From Sphingomonas sp. Leaf357 (lineage in GTDB: Bacteria; Pseudomonadota; Alphaproteobacteria; Sphingomonadales; Sphingomonadaceae): a stretch of 64,000 bases of DNA. The DNA is taken from contig NZ_LMPM01000001.1 of the NCBI RefSeq assembly GCF_001423845.1, positions 1,217,493 to 1,281,492 of the forward strand, given 5' to 3'. The number at the start of each line of letters is the position of its first letter. Position 1 is the stretch's first letter. Shown piece by piece: positions 24,428 through 33,852 of this stretch. The notes beneath the pieces are model-generated. The model had not been told where the DNA came from, did not search any database, and worked only from the letters and a program-made list of their open reading frames with translations. Made by a program: the position numbers and the translations under genes.

Positions 24428-24727
24428 TTATGGTTTGGGTGGCGGCGGGGGCAGCGGCGTGAGGCCGCCATCGTCGCGCAGTTCCGGCGGCAAGGGCGGA
24501 TCAGTGAAGGTCTTGCGCGGCGTCATGCGGATCGGCTGGGCGACGGTCGGTGTCGGGCGCGGAATGGGGGATGGCGCGGCGCGCGGGGCAGGGCGCTGCG
24601 CGGCGGGAACGACCTTCACGACGTCGGATTTTTGCGAGTCGTGGGCGTGCGGCGAACAGGCGGCGAGCAGCAGCGGCATGGCGTAAAAGCCCTGCAGCGT
24701 GACCGGAAATCGGCGCAATACGCTCAT
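24428..24727 (-). CDS. Small proline-rich lipoprotein
   Basis: A 99-aa protein with a lipoprotein signal (MSVLRRFPVTLQGFYAMPL then LLAAC) and a Pro/Arg-rich mature part ending PLPPPPPKP. The lipobox Cys is near residue 24. GGGAGAG precedes the chosen ATG by about 6 nt; a Met five codons upstream lacks a ribosome site. Nothing in it suggests an enzyme. It is likely co-transcribed with the esterase gene and may sit in the outer-membrane inner leaflet with its tail reaching the periplasm. Confidence 0.65.
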   Translation of the reverse strand: MSVLRRFPVTLQGFYAMPLLLAACSPHAHDSQKSDVVKVVPAAQRPAPRAAPSPIPRPTPTVAQPIRMTPRKTFTDPPLPPELRDDGGLTPLPPPPPKP

Positions 24728-24795
24728 CCATCGCTCTCCCATTCGCGGCCGGTTGGTCCGGCTCGCTGTTACGGCGATATCAGATCGGAATGATA

Positions 24796-24823
24796 TTCAC
24801 TAGATAATTAGTGAACGTTGACA
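24796..24823 (+). promoter_or_regulatory. Perfect palindrome TTCACTA-N6-TAGTGAA next to a TTGACA box
   Basis: Arms TTCACTA and TAGTGAA are exact reverse complements with GATAAT between them (24796-24815). TTGACA follows 2 bp later (24818-24823). Seventeen bp on from it there is only a weak -10 (CCATGC). The site lies between the divergent lipoprotein/esterase and MFS/ligase genes, where a dimeric repressor of the TetR type could control both. The TetR gene near 30.6 kb is a candidate. Confidence 0.55.
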
Positions 24824-24900
24824 GATGCCCCGCGTCGGTGCCATGCAGAGCCTGCACACGCCGTCAGAGCGTAGAGGTCATCTTCAGGGGGCAGGATCGT

Positions 24901-26232
24901 ATGACGAGCGAAGCGATGGCGGGCGATACGGCCCGGCGCGACCCCGCCACGGGACGCGACAAGAGCAGCTACAAATGGGTCGTGCTGGCCATCCTGTGCT
25001 TCGTCTATGTGCTGAACTTCCTCGACCGGCAACTGCTGTCGATCCTCGCCAAGCCGATCCAGGACGATCTGCACGTCACCGACGGGCAACTCGGGCGGTT
25101 GGGCGGACTGTATTTCGCGGTCTTCTATTGCTTCATTTCGATCCCCGTCGCGTGGATGGCGGATCGCGGCAACCGGGTGCGTGTATTGAGCATCGCCTGC
25201 GCGTTGTGGAGCGCGGCGACGATCGCCTGCGGCCTGGCGGCGAGCTATCCGCAACTGGTGATGGCGCGTATGGCGGTCGGCGTCGGCGAGGCGGGGGGCG
25301 TGCCGCCATCCTATTCGATCATCTCGGACTATTTCGCGATCGACCAGCGCGGTCGCGCGCTCGGGCTGTTCAACCTCGGGCCGCCGATCGGGCAGGCGCT
25401 GGGCGTCGCGTTCGGCGCGACGATCGCCGCGCGCTACGATTGGCGGACCGCGTTCGTGTCGCTCGGCATCGTCGGGATCTTCGCGGCCGTCGCGGTGTGG
25501 CTGATCGTGCGCGAACCGAAGCGCGGGGCGAGCGATCCGGCGCCGTCCCATGTGCCGTCGGTCGATGAGGAGAAGGTGCGCTTCGGCCAGGCGGCGCGGG
25601 CCTTCTTCACCCGACCGATCCTGATCCTCGTCGCGCTGGCATCGGGCGCAACGCAGTTCGTCACTTATGCCACGCTCAACTTCACCACTTTGTTCCTGAT
25701 GCGCGAAAAGGGCATGACGCTGGGCGAGGTCGCGATCTGGTATGCGCTGCTGCTCGGGATCGCGGTGAGCACCGGAATCTATTTCTCGGGCTGGCTGCTC
25801 GATCGGCTGACCTCGAAGACGCGGACCGCCTATGCGCTGATCCCGGCGGTGGGTCTCGCGCTGGCGGTGCCGTTCTTCATCGGCTTCGTCCACGCGCCGA
25901 CCTGGCCGATCGCGATGCTGTTCCTCGCCGGACCGACCTTCCTGAATTACTTCTATCTCTCGCCGGCGGTGGCGTTGGTGCAGAATTCGGTGCCCGCGAA
26001 CCAACGGACTTTGGCCGGCGCGCTGCTGCTGCTGGTGATGAACCTGATCGGTCTCGGCTTCGGTCCGACCTGGCTGGGCGCGGCGAGCGACTGGTTCCGC
26101 GCCGGCCATCCGGGCAATCCGCTGCAACTCGCCTTCTACACCCTGGTGCCCTTCTACATCCTGGCCATCATCCTATTCCTCGTTCTCGCTCGCGCCCTGC
26201 GCCGTGAGGATGCTTCCGGAGACTTCGCATGA
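24901..26232 (+). CDS. MFS transporter, spinster-like group
   Basis: A 443-aa transporter with 12 predicted helices. YVLNFLDRQLLSILAKPIQ at helix 1, WMADRGNRVRVLS in loop 2-3 (motif A), GVGEAGGVPPSYSIISDYF in helix 5, and RGRALGLFNLGPPIG are hallmarks of the spinster-like (Spns) MFS group. That group is common next to TonB receptors and catabolic enzymes in sphingomonads. AGGA precedes the ATG by about 6 nt. It is 43 bp upstream of the acyl-CoA ligase on the same strand, so it likely imports that enzyme's carboxylic-acid substrate across the inner membrane. Confidence 0.9.
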   Translation: MTSEAMAGDTARRDPATGRDKSSYKWVVLAILCFVYVLNFLDRQLLSILAKPIQDDLHVTDGQLGRLGGLYFAVFYCFISIPVAWMADRGNRVRVLSIACALWSAATIACGLAASYPQLVMARMAVGVGEAGGVPPSYSIISDYFAIDQRGRALGLFNLGPPIGQALGVAFGATIAARYDWRTAFVSLGIVGIFAAVAVWLIVREPKRGASDPAPSHVPSVDEEKVRFGQAARAFFTRPILILVALASGATQFVTYATLNFTTLFLMREKGMTLGEVAIWYALLLGIAVSTGIYFSGWLLDRLTSKTRTAYALIPAVGLALAVPFFIGFVHAPTWPIAMLFLAGPTFLNYFYLSPAVALVQNSVPANQRTLAGALLLLVMNLIGLGFGPTWLGAASDWFRAGHPGNPLQLAFYTLVPFYILAIILFLVLARALRREDASGDFA

Positions 26233-26275
26233 AAATCCTACGCCGGTTGCCGGCTCGTTGCGCGGTGAACTGACG

Positions 26276-27856
26276 ATGCAACCGTACGCGCTGACACTCG
26301 ACAAGTTCATCGATCACGCCGCGAAATGGCATCCGCAGACCGAAGTGGTCACCGGCGGCGGCGCGGGCGCGCCCGCCGGACGGGTGGATTATGCTGCACT
26401 CCGCGAGCGCAGCAAATTGCTGTCCGGTGCGTTCGCCGCGCTCGGCCTGACGCTCGGCGATCGGATCGCGACGCTCGCCTGGAACAGTCAGGCGCATATG
26501 GAATGCTGGTATGCGGCACTCGGTATTGGTGTCGTGTGCCATACGCTCAATCCGCGCATCGGAGCGGAGCAGCTTGGCGCGATGGTGCGCCAGGCGGAGG
26601 ATCGCGTGCTGGCGATCAGCCCGGATCAGGCGGCGCTCGCCGACGAACTGGTCGCGGCCTGCCCGAGCATCGCCCATGTGCTGGTGCTGGACGAACCGGG
26701 TGGCGCGGAGATGGCCCCGCCGGTGGCAGGCCGCGCGCGCGTCTGGATGCAGCAGGAATTGATCGACACGCTTGGGGCCGATGCGGCCTGGGGCGGGTTC
26801 GACGAGAATGCCGAGGCTGGTTTGTGCTTCACCTCCGGTACCACCGGTGCTCCGAAGGGCGTCACCTACACGCACCGTTCGAACTATCTGATGACGCTGA
26901 ACGTGCTGCAGGCCGACATGATGGCACTCGGCGCGCGCGACGTCGTGCTGGCCGCGGTGCCCATGTTCCATGCCAATGGCTGGGGACTGCCTTTCGCCGC
27001 GCCGGCGGTGGGGGCGCGGTTCGTGTTGCCGGGGCGGCACAATGACGGCGCGAGCCTGGCCGAACTGATCGCGCGCGAGAAGGTGACGATCGCGATCGGA
27101 GTCGCGACGGTATGGCTCGCCCTGATCGATCATCTCGACGCGACCGGCGGCGAACTGCCCTCGCTCGAGCGCGTGCTGCTCGGCGGATCGCCGGTGCCGC
27201 AGGCGTTGATGGACCGGATCGAACGGCGTCTCGGCGTCACCGCGCAGACGAGTTGGGGGATGACCGAATTGTCGCCGATCGGCACCGTCGCGTCGGCCAG
27301 CGCGGAGCCCCGCCTGTCGGGCAAATCGGGCCGCCCGCCGGTCGGGGTCGATCTGCGCGTCGCCGATGCCGAAGGGGCGGCGCTGGCGAAACAGCGGGGT
27401 GTCGAGGGGCGGTTGCAGGTCAAGGGTGCGAGCGTGGTCGAGCGCTATTTCGGGCATGACGAACCGGCGACCGATGCGGAGGGATGGTTCGACACCGGCG
27501 ACCTCGCGATCATCGACGGTGACGGCAACCTCGCGATCACCGGACGATCCAAGGATCTGATCAAGTCGGGCGGCGAATGGATCAACCCCGGCGAGATCGA
27601 GGCGATCGTCGGCGCGTTGCCGGCGGTCGGACTCGTCGCGGTGGTCGGACGCGTGCACGCGAAATGGGGTGAGCGTCCGGTGCTCGTGATGGAGGAACGG
27701 CAGAACCAGTCGATCAGCGACGCCGAATTGTCGGATGCGCTCGACGGCCGGGTACCGCGCTGGTGGATGCCCGACGAGATCATCCGGGTCGCGCGCATGC
27801 CGCTCGCCTTCACCGGCAAGATCGACAAGAAAGCCCTGCGCGCGGAGTTCGGCTGA
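26276..27856 (+). CDS. Fatty-acyl-CoA synthetase (ANL superfamily ligase)
   Basis: A 526-aa AMP-forming acyl-CoA ligase. In order: P-loop FTSGTTGAPKGV (near residue 190), VPMFHANGWG, TSWGMTELSP (A5-type motif), DTGDLAIID with the ribose-binding Asp, the hinge GRSKDLIKSGGEWI, and the catalytic Lys in TGKIDKKALR. MFHANGWG is typical of medium/long-chain ligases. I chose the ATG giving MQPYALTLDKFIDHAAKWHP, as in related proteins, although the frame is open 24 codons upstream and overlaps the transporter gene. It activates an imported acid to its CoA ester; chain length cannot be read from sequence by eye. Confidence 0.9.
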   Translation: MQPYALTLDKFIDHAAKWHPQTEVVTGGGAGAPAGRVDYAALRERSKLLSGAFAALGLTLGDRIATLAWNSQAHMECWYAALGIGVVCHTLNPRIGAEQLGAMVRQAEDRVLAISPDQAALADELVAACPSIAHVLVLDEPGGAEMAPPVAGRARVWMQQELIDTLGADAAWGGFDENAEAGLCFTSGTTGAPKGVTYTHRSNYLMTLNVLQADMMALGARDVVLAAVPMFHANGWGLPFAAPAVGARFVLPGRHNDGASLAELIAREKVTIAIGVATVWLALIDHLDATGGELPSLERVLLGGSPVPQALMDRIERRLGVTAQTSWGMTELSPIGTVASASAEPRLSGKSGRPPVGVDLRVADAEGAALAKQRGVEGRLQVKGASVVERYFGHDEPATDAEGWFDTGDLAIIDGDGNLAITGRSKDLIKSGGEWINPGEIEAIVGALPAVGLVAVVGRVHAKWGERPVLVMEERQNQSISDAELSDALDGRVPRWWMPDEIIRVARMPLAFTGKIDKKALRAEFG

Positions 27857-27907
27857 GGCCGGCAAGATCCGATACGGCACATCGATTGCAGCCTTGCGAG
27901 AAATGTC

Positions 27908-28000
27908 CGTCATTCCCGCGTAGGCGGGAATTCAGACTGGCTTGCGTCTCGTTTTCGAAACGGCGTCGAAGCCCGTGAATTCCCGCCTTTGCGGGGACGG
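27908..28000. repeat. REP-like inverted repeat of the CGTCATTCCCGC family
   Basis: Left arm CGTCATTCCCGCGTAGGCGG continues to 27934; the right arm TGAATTCCCGCCTTTGCGGG runs 27976-27999. The same family is at 34945-35039 and 48777-48871, with a fragment near 37270. Arms are about 27 bp and the loop about 40 bp in all three copies, so they share one architecture. Confidence 0.8.
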
Positions 28001-28016
28001 CTTCAAATAGAATCGT

Positions 28017-28100
28017 CGTGCTGAGCCTGGCGAGGCACATGTCCCACAATCTCCGGCTGCGCTTGGAACATGTCCTTCGACAGGCTCACGAGGAACGGAA
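28017..28100. repeat. Degenerate REP-like element
   Basis: GTGCTGAGCCTGGCGAGGCACATGTCC at the left and ACATGTCCTTCGACAGGCTCACG at the right form a broken palindrome. TGAGCCTG and CTTCGACAGGCTCA identify it as a decayed member of the family at 21334 and 33719. Confidence 0.6.
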
Positions 28101-28201
28101 AGGGGATGGTTCAACCTCACGTCATCAGCCCCTTGAAGGAAGAAATCGCCAAGCGATGCCCAAAAAGGAGGTGAATTGTGGCTCCGCCGCCACACCTCTA
28201 C

Positions 28202-28257
28202 ATAATCCTGATTATAAAATGAATGAATGTTGACGCGGCGGTGGTTTGCTGTATCTC
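28202..28257 (+). promoter_or_regulatory. Palindrome and putative promoter of the TonB receptor gene
   Basis: ATAATC-CT-GATTAT at 28202-28215 is a perfect 6-bp-arm palindrome. TTGACG at 28230-28235 and TATCTC at 28252-28257, 16 bp apart, make a plausible promoter. The -35 context GAATGTTGACG resembles GAACGTTGACA in front of the MFS gene, which hints at common regulation of import genes. Confidence 0.45.
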
Positions 28258-28299
28258 CAGCATCACGCACCCAAGAGTGCGACACTTTGGGAGGGTTCC

Positions 28300-30534
28300 A
28301 TGAAGACGGGTTTCTGGCTGTCCGTATCGGCTGCCGCATTGATCAGCGCCGGCATGACCAGCGGCGCGGCCTACGCACAAAATGCACCGACGACCGACCC
28401 TGCCGCAGCGGCGACGGGCGGCGACGACCTGTCGCAGGAAATCGTCGTCACCGCCGAGCGGCGCTCGACCAGCCTGCAGCGCACCGGCGTCGCGGCGAGC
28501 GTGCTGACCGGCGAGGATATCGTGCGCAAGAGCATCAGCACGGTCGAGCAGCTTCAGTTCGCCACGCCCTCGCTGACCGTCAATACGTCGGGCCAGGCCA
28601 ACAGCTTCAACATCCGCGGTATCGGCAAGACCGAGATTACCAGCTCGGTCGGCGTCGGCGTCGTCACGTATCGCGACGGCGTCGCGACCTTCCCGGGATA
28701 TTTCCAGACCGAGCCCTATTACGATCTCGCCTCGGTCGAGGTTCTGCGCGGACCGCAGGGCACCTTCGCCGGCGGTAACGCGACCGGTGGCGCGGTGTTC
28801 ATCACCGAGACCAACCCTTCGTTCGATCGCGTGAAGGGCTATGCCCTGGCGCAATACGGCAATTACAACGATGCCAAGGTTCAGGGCGCGATCAACCTGC
28901 CGATCAGCGACACGCTGGCGCTGCGTTTTGCCGGTAATTACGAACGCCGCGACACCTTCTTCAAGGTGACCGGGCCGTGGACCGGCAATCCGGGCGACCT
29001 GGATGCGATCAGCGGGCGTGCGAGCCTGTTGTGGCAGCCCGACACGCATCTGCGCGTGCTGATCAAGGGCGATTACAACAAGATCAATTATGGCGGTTTC
29101 CCGAATACGCCGGCCTATTTCGGCACGGCGGCGGCACCGATCCTGAACACCAGCGATCCGTTCTTCGTCACCAGCAATGCGCCGCTGTCCGGCCAGGACG
29201 AGTTCGGGCGCATCTCGGCGAACGTCAGCTATACGTTCGACAGCGGCCTGACGCTGCGGTCGATCACCGGCTATCAGAAGGGAACGACGCAGGAGGAACT
29301 GGATGCGGACGGCACCAGCACCGCGAGCAACACGTTCCAGGACTTCGCCAACGAGAAGATCTTCTCGCAGGAGCTGAACATCGTGTCGCCCGATACCGGC
29401 CGGTTCACCTGGCTGGTCGGCGGCTACTACCAATACGACAAATATGATTTCCCGGTCGGCAACGGGTACGTGTCGATCGCGACGACCGGCGCGCTGCGTT
29501 CGCTGCGCATCGAAGGCACCAACCCGCACACCGCGCTCGCCGCGTTCGGCCAGGTCGGCTACAAGCTGACCGACGCTCTGCAGCTCACCGTCGGCGGCCG
29601 CTGGTCGCGCACGACCTCGCGCAACGACGTGAACTATCCGATCCTGCTCAATTTCGGGGGGCCGACGAACGTCCCCGTGACGCTGACGCAGCACGATTTC
29701 AACGCCAACAAGAATGTCGATGGCAAGGTCGCGCTGAACTGGACGGTCGATCCGAACAACTTCTTCTACGCCTTCGTCGCCACCGGCACGAAAGCGGGCG
29801 GGCTGAACGGTGCCAATCTGTTCGGGGCGACGCCGCGTGGGTTCGTGCCGGAGAAGGTGACGGACTACGAACTGGGCTACAAGGGCACGCTGTTCGACGG
29901 CCATCTGCGCACGCAGATCGGCGGCTATTACAACCATTACAAGAATTTCCAGGTCACGATCGTCGATCCGGCCACGCCGAACTACACGTCGATCTTCAAC
30001 GTGCCCAACGCGACCAAGCTCTACGGCCTCGAAGCCTCGGCGCAGGGATCGTTCGACCGTTTCCAGTTCGATTTCTCGACCTCGATCTCGCATTCCGAAG
30101 TCGGACAGTTCTTCGCCCGCGATCCGCGGCTTGGGACGACCGGCACCTGCGATCCCGTGACCGGTCCGGCGTCGGCGTCTGGCTGTATCGATCTGGGTGG
30201 TCGACGCCAGAGCTACTCGCCGCAGTTCACGCTGAGTGCGGGCGCTCAATATGCGATCCCCGTCCGCGACGGCGTCACGCTCACGCCGCGGGTTGATTTC
30301 GCGCATATCTCGGCGGTCTGGGGCACGCTGTTCCAGAAGCCGCAGCTCGGCGACTATCTGGGCGAGCGCAACATCCTGAACGCGCAGCTGACGCTGGCGA
30401 TGCGCGGCGACTGGTCGATCGCGGGGTACGGCACCAACCTGACCGACCAGCATTATATCGGTTCGCTGAATGGTATCCGTCGCCTGGCGGCGGCACCGCG
30501 CCAGTACGGCATCCGCGTGACCAAGACCTTCTGA
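28300..30534 (+). CDS. TonB-dependent outer-membrane receptor
   Basis: A 744-aa receptor. The signal peptide ends near AAYA-QN. A TonB-box-like EIVVTAERR follows near residue 48, then the plug domain with SFNIRGIGKTE and VEVLRGPQGTFAGGNATGG, and a long barrel ending in IRVTKTF with the terminal Phe. The closing signature TDQHYIGSLNG is typical of Sphingomonas receptors for organic substrates rather than classical siderophore receptors. GGGAGGG lies 4 nt before the ATG. Neighbours (MFS, acyl-CoA ligase, TetR, hydrolases) suggest import of an organic acid or ester. A strong hairpin follows the stop. Confidence 0.93.
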   Translation: MKTGFWLSVSAAALISAGMTSGAAYAQNAPTTDPAAAATGGDDLSQEIVVTAERRSTSLQRTGVAASVLTGEDIVRKSISTVEQLQFATPSLTVNTSGQANSFNIRGIGKTEITSSVGVGVVTYRDGVATFPGYFQTEPYYDLASVEVLRGPQGTFAGGNATGGAVFITETNPSFDRVKGYALAQYGNYNDAKVQGAINLPISDTLALRFAGNYERRDTFFKVTGPWTGNPGDLDAISGRASLLWQPDTHLRVLIKGDYNKINYGGFPNTPAYFGTAAAPILNTSDPFFVTSNAPLSGQDEFGRISANVSYTFDSGLTLRSITGYQKGTTQEELDADGTSTASNTFQDFANEKIFSQELNIVSPDTGRFTWLVGGYYQYDKYDFPVGNGYVSIATTGALRSLRIEGTNPHTALAAFGQVGYKLTDALQLTVGGRWSRTTSRNDVNYPILLNFGGPTNVPVTLTQHDFNANKNVDGKVALNWTVDPNNFFYAFVATGTKAGGLNGANLFGATPRGFVPEKVTDYELGYKGTLFDGHLRTQIGGYYNHYKNFQVTIVDPATPNYTSIFNVPNATKLYGLEASAQGSFDRFQFDFSTSISHSEVGQFFARDPRLGTTGTCDPVTGPASASGCIDLGGRRQSYSPQFTLSAGAQYAIPVRDGVTLTPRVDFAHISAVWGTLFQKPQLGDYLGERNILNAQLTLAMRGDWSIAGYGTNLTDQHYIGSLNGIRRLAAAPRQYGIRVTKTF

Positions 30535-30541
30535 TCCGATC

Positions 30542-30579
30542 GGGCGTGTCGGACGGCGTGATCGCCGCCCGACACGCCC
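30542..30579 (+). terminator. Strong hairpin after the TonB receptor gene
   Basis: GGGCGTGTCGG/CCGACACGCCC (11 bp) plus an inner CGGCG/CGCCG (5 bp) around a TGAT loop, with one A/C mismatch between the two stems. It starts 8 bp after the receptor stop and precedes the TetR gene. Only a short T-rich tail (GATTTGTCT) follows, so it may be partial or act to protect the receptor mRNA 3' end. Confidence 0.7.
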
Positions 30580-30646
30580 GGACGATTTGTCTCGTGCCAA
30601 TTTCGCTGCAGCGCGATATGATCGCCCGCCCGCCGACGGAGGATCG

Positions 30647-31345
30647 ATGACGAAGATTGCGGAGAAACCCCGGCGGACCAAGGCCGAGCAGCGCGCCGAG
30701 AGTCTCGAACAGATTCTGGATGCCGCGGAATATCTGTTTTCCGAAGGCGGGCTGCACGGCGTGACATTGAAGGACGTGGCCAAGCGCGTCGGCGTCCACA
30801 CCTCGCTGCTGCATTATTATTTCGACGACAAGAAGGCGCTGTTCGATGCGGTGATCGCGCGCCGCGCGCCGATCACGACCGAACGTCGGATGGCCGCGCT
30901 CGCCGCCTATGAGCAGGAATGCGGCGGCAAGCCGACGGTCGAGGGCGCGCTGCACGCCTATCTCGACACCGATCTCGATCTCTACAGCCAGTCCGACGAT
31001 GGCTGGCGGCGGTATGGCGCGCTCGGTGCGTTGATCAGCAACACGCCGGAATGGGGCGCGGAACTGATGGATACGCATTTCGACGTGGTCGTGCTGCGAC
31101 TGATCGGTTTGCTCAAGCTGGCGCTGCCCGAGTGCGCGGAGGAAGACCTGTTCTGGGGCTATCATTTCGTCACCGGCGCGCTGATGCTGACGCTGGCGCG
31201 AACCGGGCGGATCGACAAATTGTCGCACGGCCTGTGCCGGTCGGACGATTTCGCCGCGGTGAAGGCGCGAATGGCGAACTTCATGGCGGCCGGCTTCATC
31301 GCGACCTGTGCCGCCCGCGCGGCCGAGCGCGACAAGGCGGCATGA
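30647..31345 (+). CDS. TetR-family transcriptional regulator
   Basis: A 232-aa regulator. The N-terminal DNA-binding domain runs EQILDAAEYLFSEGG, then VTLKDVAKRVGVHTSLLHYYF with DDKKALFDAV, the standard TetR helix-turn-helix. The C-terminal ligand domain is about 170 residues, with WGYHFVTGALMLTLAR near the end. GGAGG lies 4 nt before the ATG, so the upstream in-frame start is rejected. The stop overlaps the SGNH hydrolase start (ATGA). It probably controls the receptor, MFS and ligase genes on its left; the palindromes at 24796 and 28202 are candidate sites, though the two differ. Confidence 0.9.
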   Translation: MTKIAEKPRRTKAEQRAESLEQILDAAEYLFSEGGLHGVTLKDVAKRVGVHTSLLHYYFDDKKALFDAVIARRAPITTERRMAALAAYEQECGGKPTVEGALHAYLDTDLDLYSQSDDGWRRYGALGALISNTPEWGAELMDTHFDVVVLRLIGLLKLALPECAEEDLFWGYHFVTGALMLTLARTGRIDKLSHGLCRSDDFAAVKARMANFMAAGFIATCAARAAERDKAA

Positions 31346-32169
31346 GTGCCTGCCCGCTGCTTCTCGCCGCGGCCCTGATCGCCGCGCCGGCCTTCGCGCA
31401 GGACGGGGCACCGGTCGGCATCGTCGCCGATCCGTGCGTCGGCGCGCCGGTCAGGCCTGCCTCCATGCTCGACTATTTTCGCTCGCTGCTGGCGGGGAAG
31501 CCGGTGCCGCCGCCGGCCGCCGACATGGCCGCATACAAAGCGGCGCAAGACGCGATGAAGGGGCGGGACTGGGCCGATCTGTGCCATTACCGGGCGGAAA
31601 ATCGGAAGGTGGCGAAGTTGGCGCCGTCGGGGCGTCGCGTCGTGTATATGGGGGACTCGATCACCGAGGCGTGGGGGCTGGCCGATCCCGAATTCTTCAG
31701 CGCCGGGCGGATCAACCGCGGGATCAGCGGGCAGACGACCGCGCAAATGTTGCTGCGATTTCAAGGAGATGTGATCGCGCTGCAGCCGGCGATGGTGCAT
31801 ATCATGGCCGGGACCAACGACATTGCCGGGAATACCGGGCCGCAGACATTCGGCGATGTGCAGAACAACATCGTCGCGATGGTGACGTTGGCGAAGGCGA
31901 ACCATATCCGCGTGGTGCTCGCCTCCGTACCGCCGGCGTTGAAATTCCCGTGGCGGCCGGCGCTGGCCCCGGAGCCGCAGGTGCGGGCGATGAATGCGTG
32001 GCTGAAGGATTATGCGGCCAAGGTCGGCGCGACCTATGTCGATTATCACGCGCTGTTGGCGACGCCGGAGGGCGCGATGCAGCCGGCGATGACGCTGGAC
32101 GGGGTGCATCCGAACGCCAAGGGTTATGCCGCGATCCGAGCGTTGAGCGCGTCGGTCACGGCCGAATAG
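31342..32169 (+). CDS. Secreted SGNH/GDSL hydrolase
   Basis: A 275-aa exported esterase-like protein. The signal peptide ends near AFA-QD. SGNH blocks: GDS in VVYMGDSITEAWG (Ser), Gly in INRGISGQTT, Asn in MAGTNDIAGN, and the Asp-His pair in LDGVHPNAKGY. The family cleaves acyl or carbohydrate esters in the periplasm or outside the cell. An 80-residue insert precedes the GDS block. Translation is coupled to TetR (ATGA), so the two form one unit and the hydrolase probably acts on the same ester as the regulated import system. Confidence 0.9.
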   Translation: MSACPLLLAAALIAAPAFAQDGAPVGIVADPCVGAPVRPASMLDYFRSLLAGKPVPPPAADMAAYKAAQDAMKGRDWADLCHYRAENRKVAKLAPSGRRVVYMGDSITEAWGLADPEFFSAGRINRGISGQTTAQMLLRFQGDVIALQPAMVHIMAGTNDIAGNTGPQTFGDVQNNIVAMVTLAKANHIRVVLASVPPALKFPWRPALAPEPQVRAMNAWLKDYAAKVGATYVDYHALLATPEGAMQPAMTLDGVHPNAKGYAAIRALSASVTAE

Positions 32170-32232
32170 ACCGGATCACTCCGCGGCATTGATGAACCGC
32201 GGATATGACGGCATGCCGATCGTGCGGTCTAA

Positions 32233-33282
<1,050 letters not shown>

Positions 33283-33304
33283 GGCCAAACGATCGCCTGC
33301 ACGA

Positions 33305-33673
33305 TCAGCGGTCGTGCAGGCGGTCGAGCGCGATCCCGGCGAGGTTCTGCGTGCGCTTGATGTAGCGGACGCGCGGCGGGGTTTCGGCGAGCGCGCGGAA
33401 TGCCGGCATGTGGGTACGGCCGACGCCGCGACATTTGACCGTGCCATTGGCCTGCCCGATCACGGCGGCGGCATCGCCGAGCAGGACGAAATCGGTCAGT
33501 CCGTGATGCTGCGCGAGGCGCACGGCGTGGATCAGCGCGAGCCATTCGGCGTCCATGCTCGTGCCGAAGCCGAGGTCGGGAACGACGTGCGCCTGCCCGG
33601 CAATGACGACCGCGATCTCCATCGCGCCGGGATTGGGGCGGCAGCCGCCGTCGAAGAAGATCTTGGTGCGCAT
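33305..33673 (-). CDS. Ribonuclease HI-like protein
   Basis: A 122-aa RNase H-fold protein. IFFDGGCRPNPGAMEIAVVI is the first strand pair with the catalytic Asp; Glu is in SMDAEWLALIHA; the next Asp is in VLLGDAAAVIGQ. The fourth carboxylate, normally at N+4 in NxxxD, is displaced here (NLAGIALD). No ribosome site is clear and the start is the first ATG before the fold. It is shorter than E. coli RnhA (155) and resembles the plant/archaeal-like RNase H group, so it may be a second, specialised RNase H. It lies downstream of ApbE on the same strand, separated by a large repeat. Confidence 0.75.
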   Translation of the reverse strand: MRTKIFFDGGCRPNPGAMEIAVVIAGQAHVVPDLGFGTSMDAEWLALIHAVRLAQHHGLTDFVLLGDAAAVIGQANGTVKCRGVGRTHMPAFRALAETPPRVRYIKRTQNLAGIALDRLHDR

Positions 33674-33718
33674 TGGCGGGGTGGTGGCGATGGTTTGGGT
33701 TGGGGGCAATCCCTGCAC

Positions 33719-33836
33719 CAAACCCGTTCGTGCTGAGCTTGTCGAAGAACTGTTCTTTCTTCGTTGGACAATTCCGGTGGCACGAAGAAAAAAGCAGCCC
33801 TTCGACAAGCTCAGGGCGAACGGGTAGTGGGGTTTG
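33719..33836. repeat. REP-like inverted repeat, best copy of its family
   Basis: The left arm starts AACCCGTTCGTGCTGAGCTT and continues to TTCTTCGT (33764). The right arm starts CACGAAGAAAAAAGCAGCCC and ends CAGGGCGAACGGGT. The arms pair over more than 40 bp with small bulges. It fills the gap between the ApbE and RNase H-like genes; members are also at 21334, 28017 and 47935. Confidence 0.85.
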
Positions 33837-33852
33837 GGACAGTTGGGAGAGT

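Larger units (their letters stand above)
27857..28299. other. Intergenic region with two repeats and a receptor promoter
   Basis: 443 bp between the ligase and the TonB receptor. The first half is taken up by two REP-like elements (27908-28000 and 28017-28100). From 28140 the sequence is more AT-rich and carries a palindrome and promoter-like boxes for the receptor gene, annotated separately. No gene is supported. Confidence 0.5.

Noticed and set aside
30281..31411. A 376-codon frame antisense to the receptor end and TetR gene
   Set aside because: Arg/Gln-rich translation without domains, opposite two well-supported genes and a hairpin terminator.
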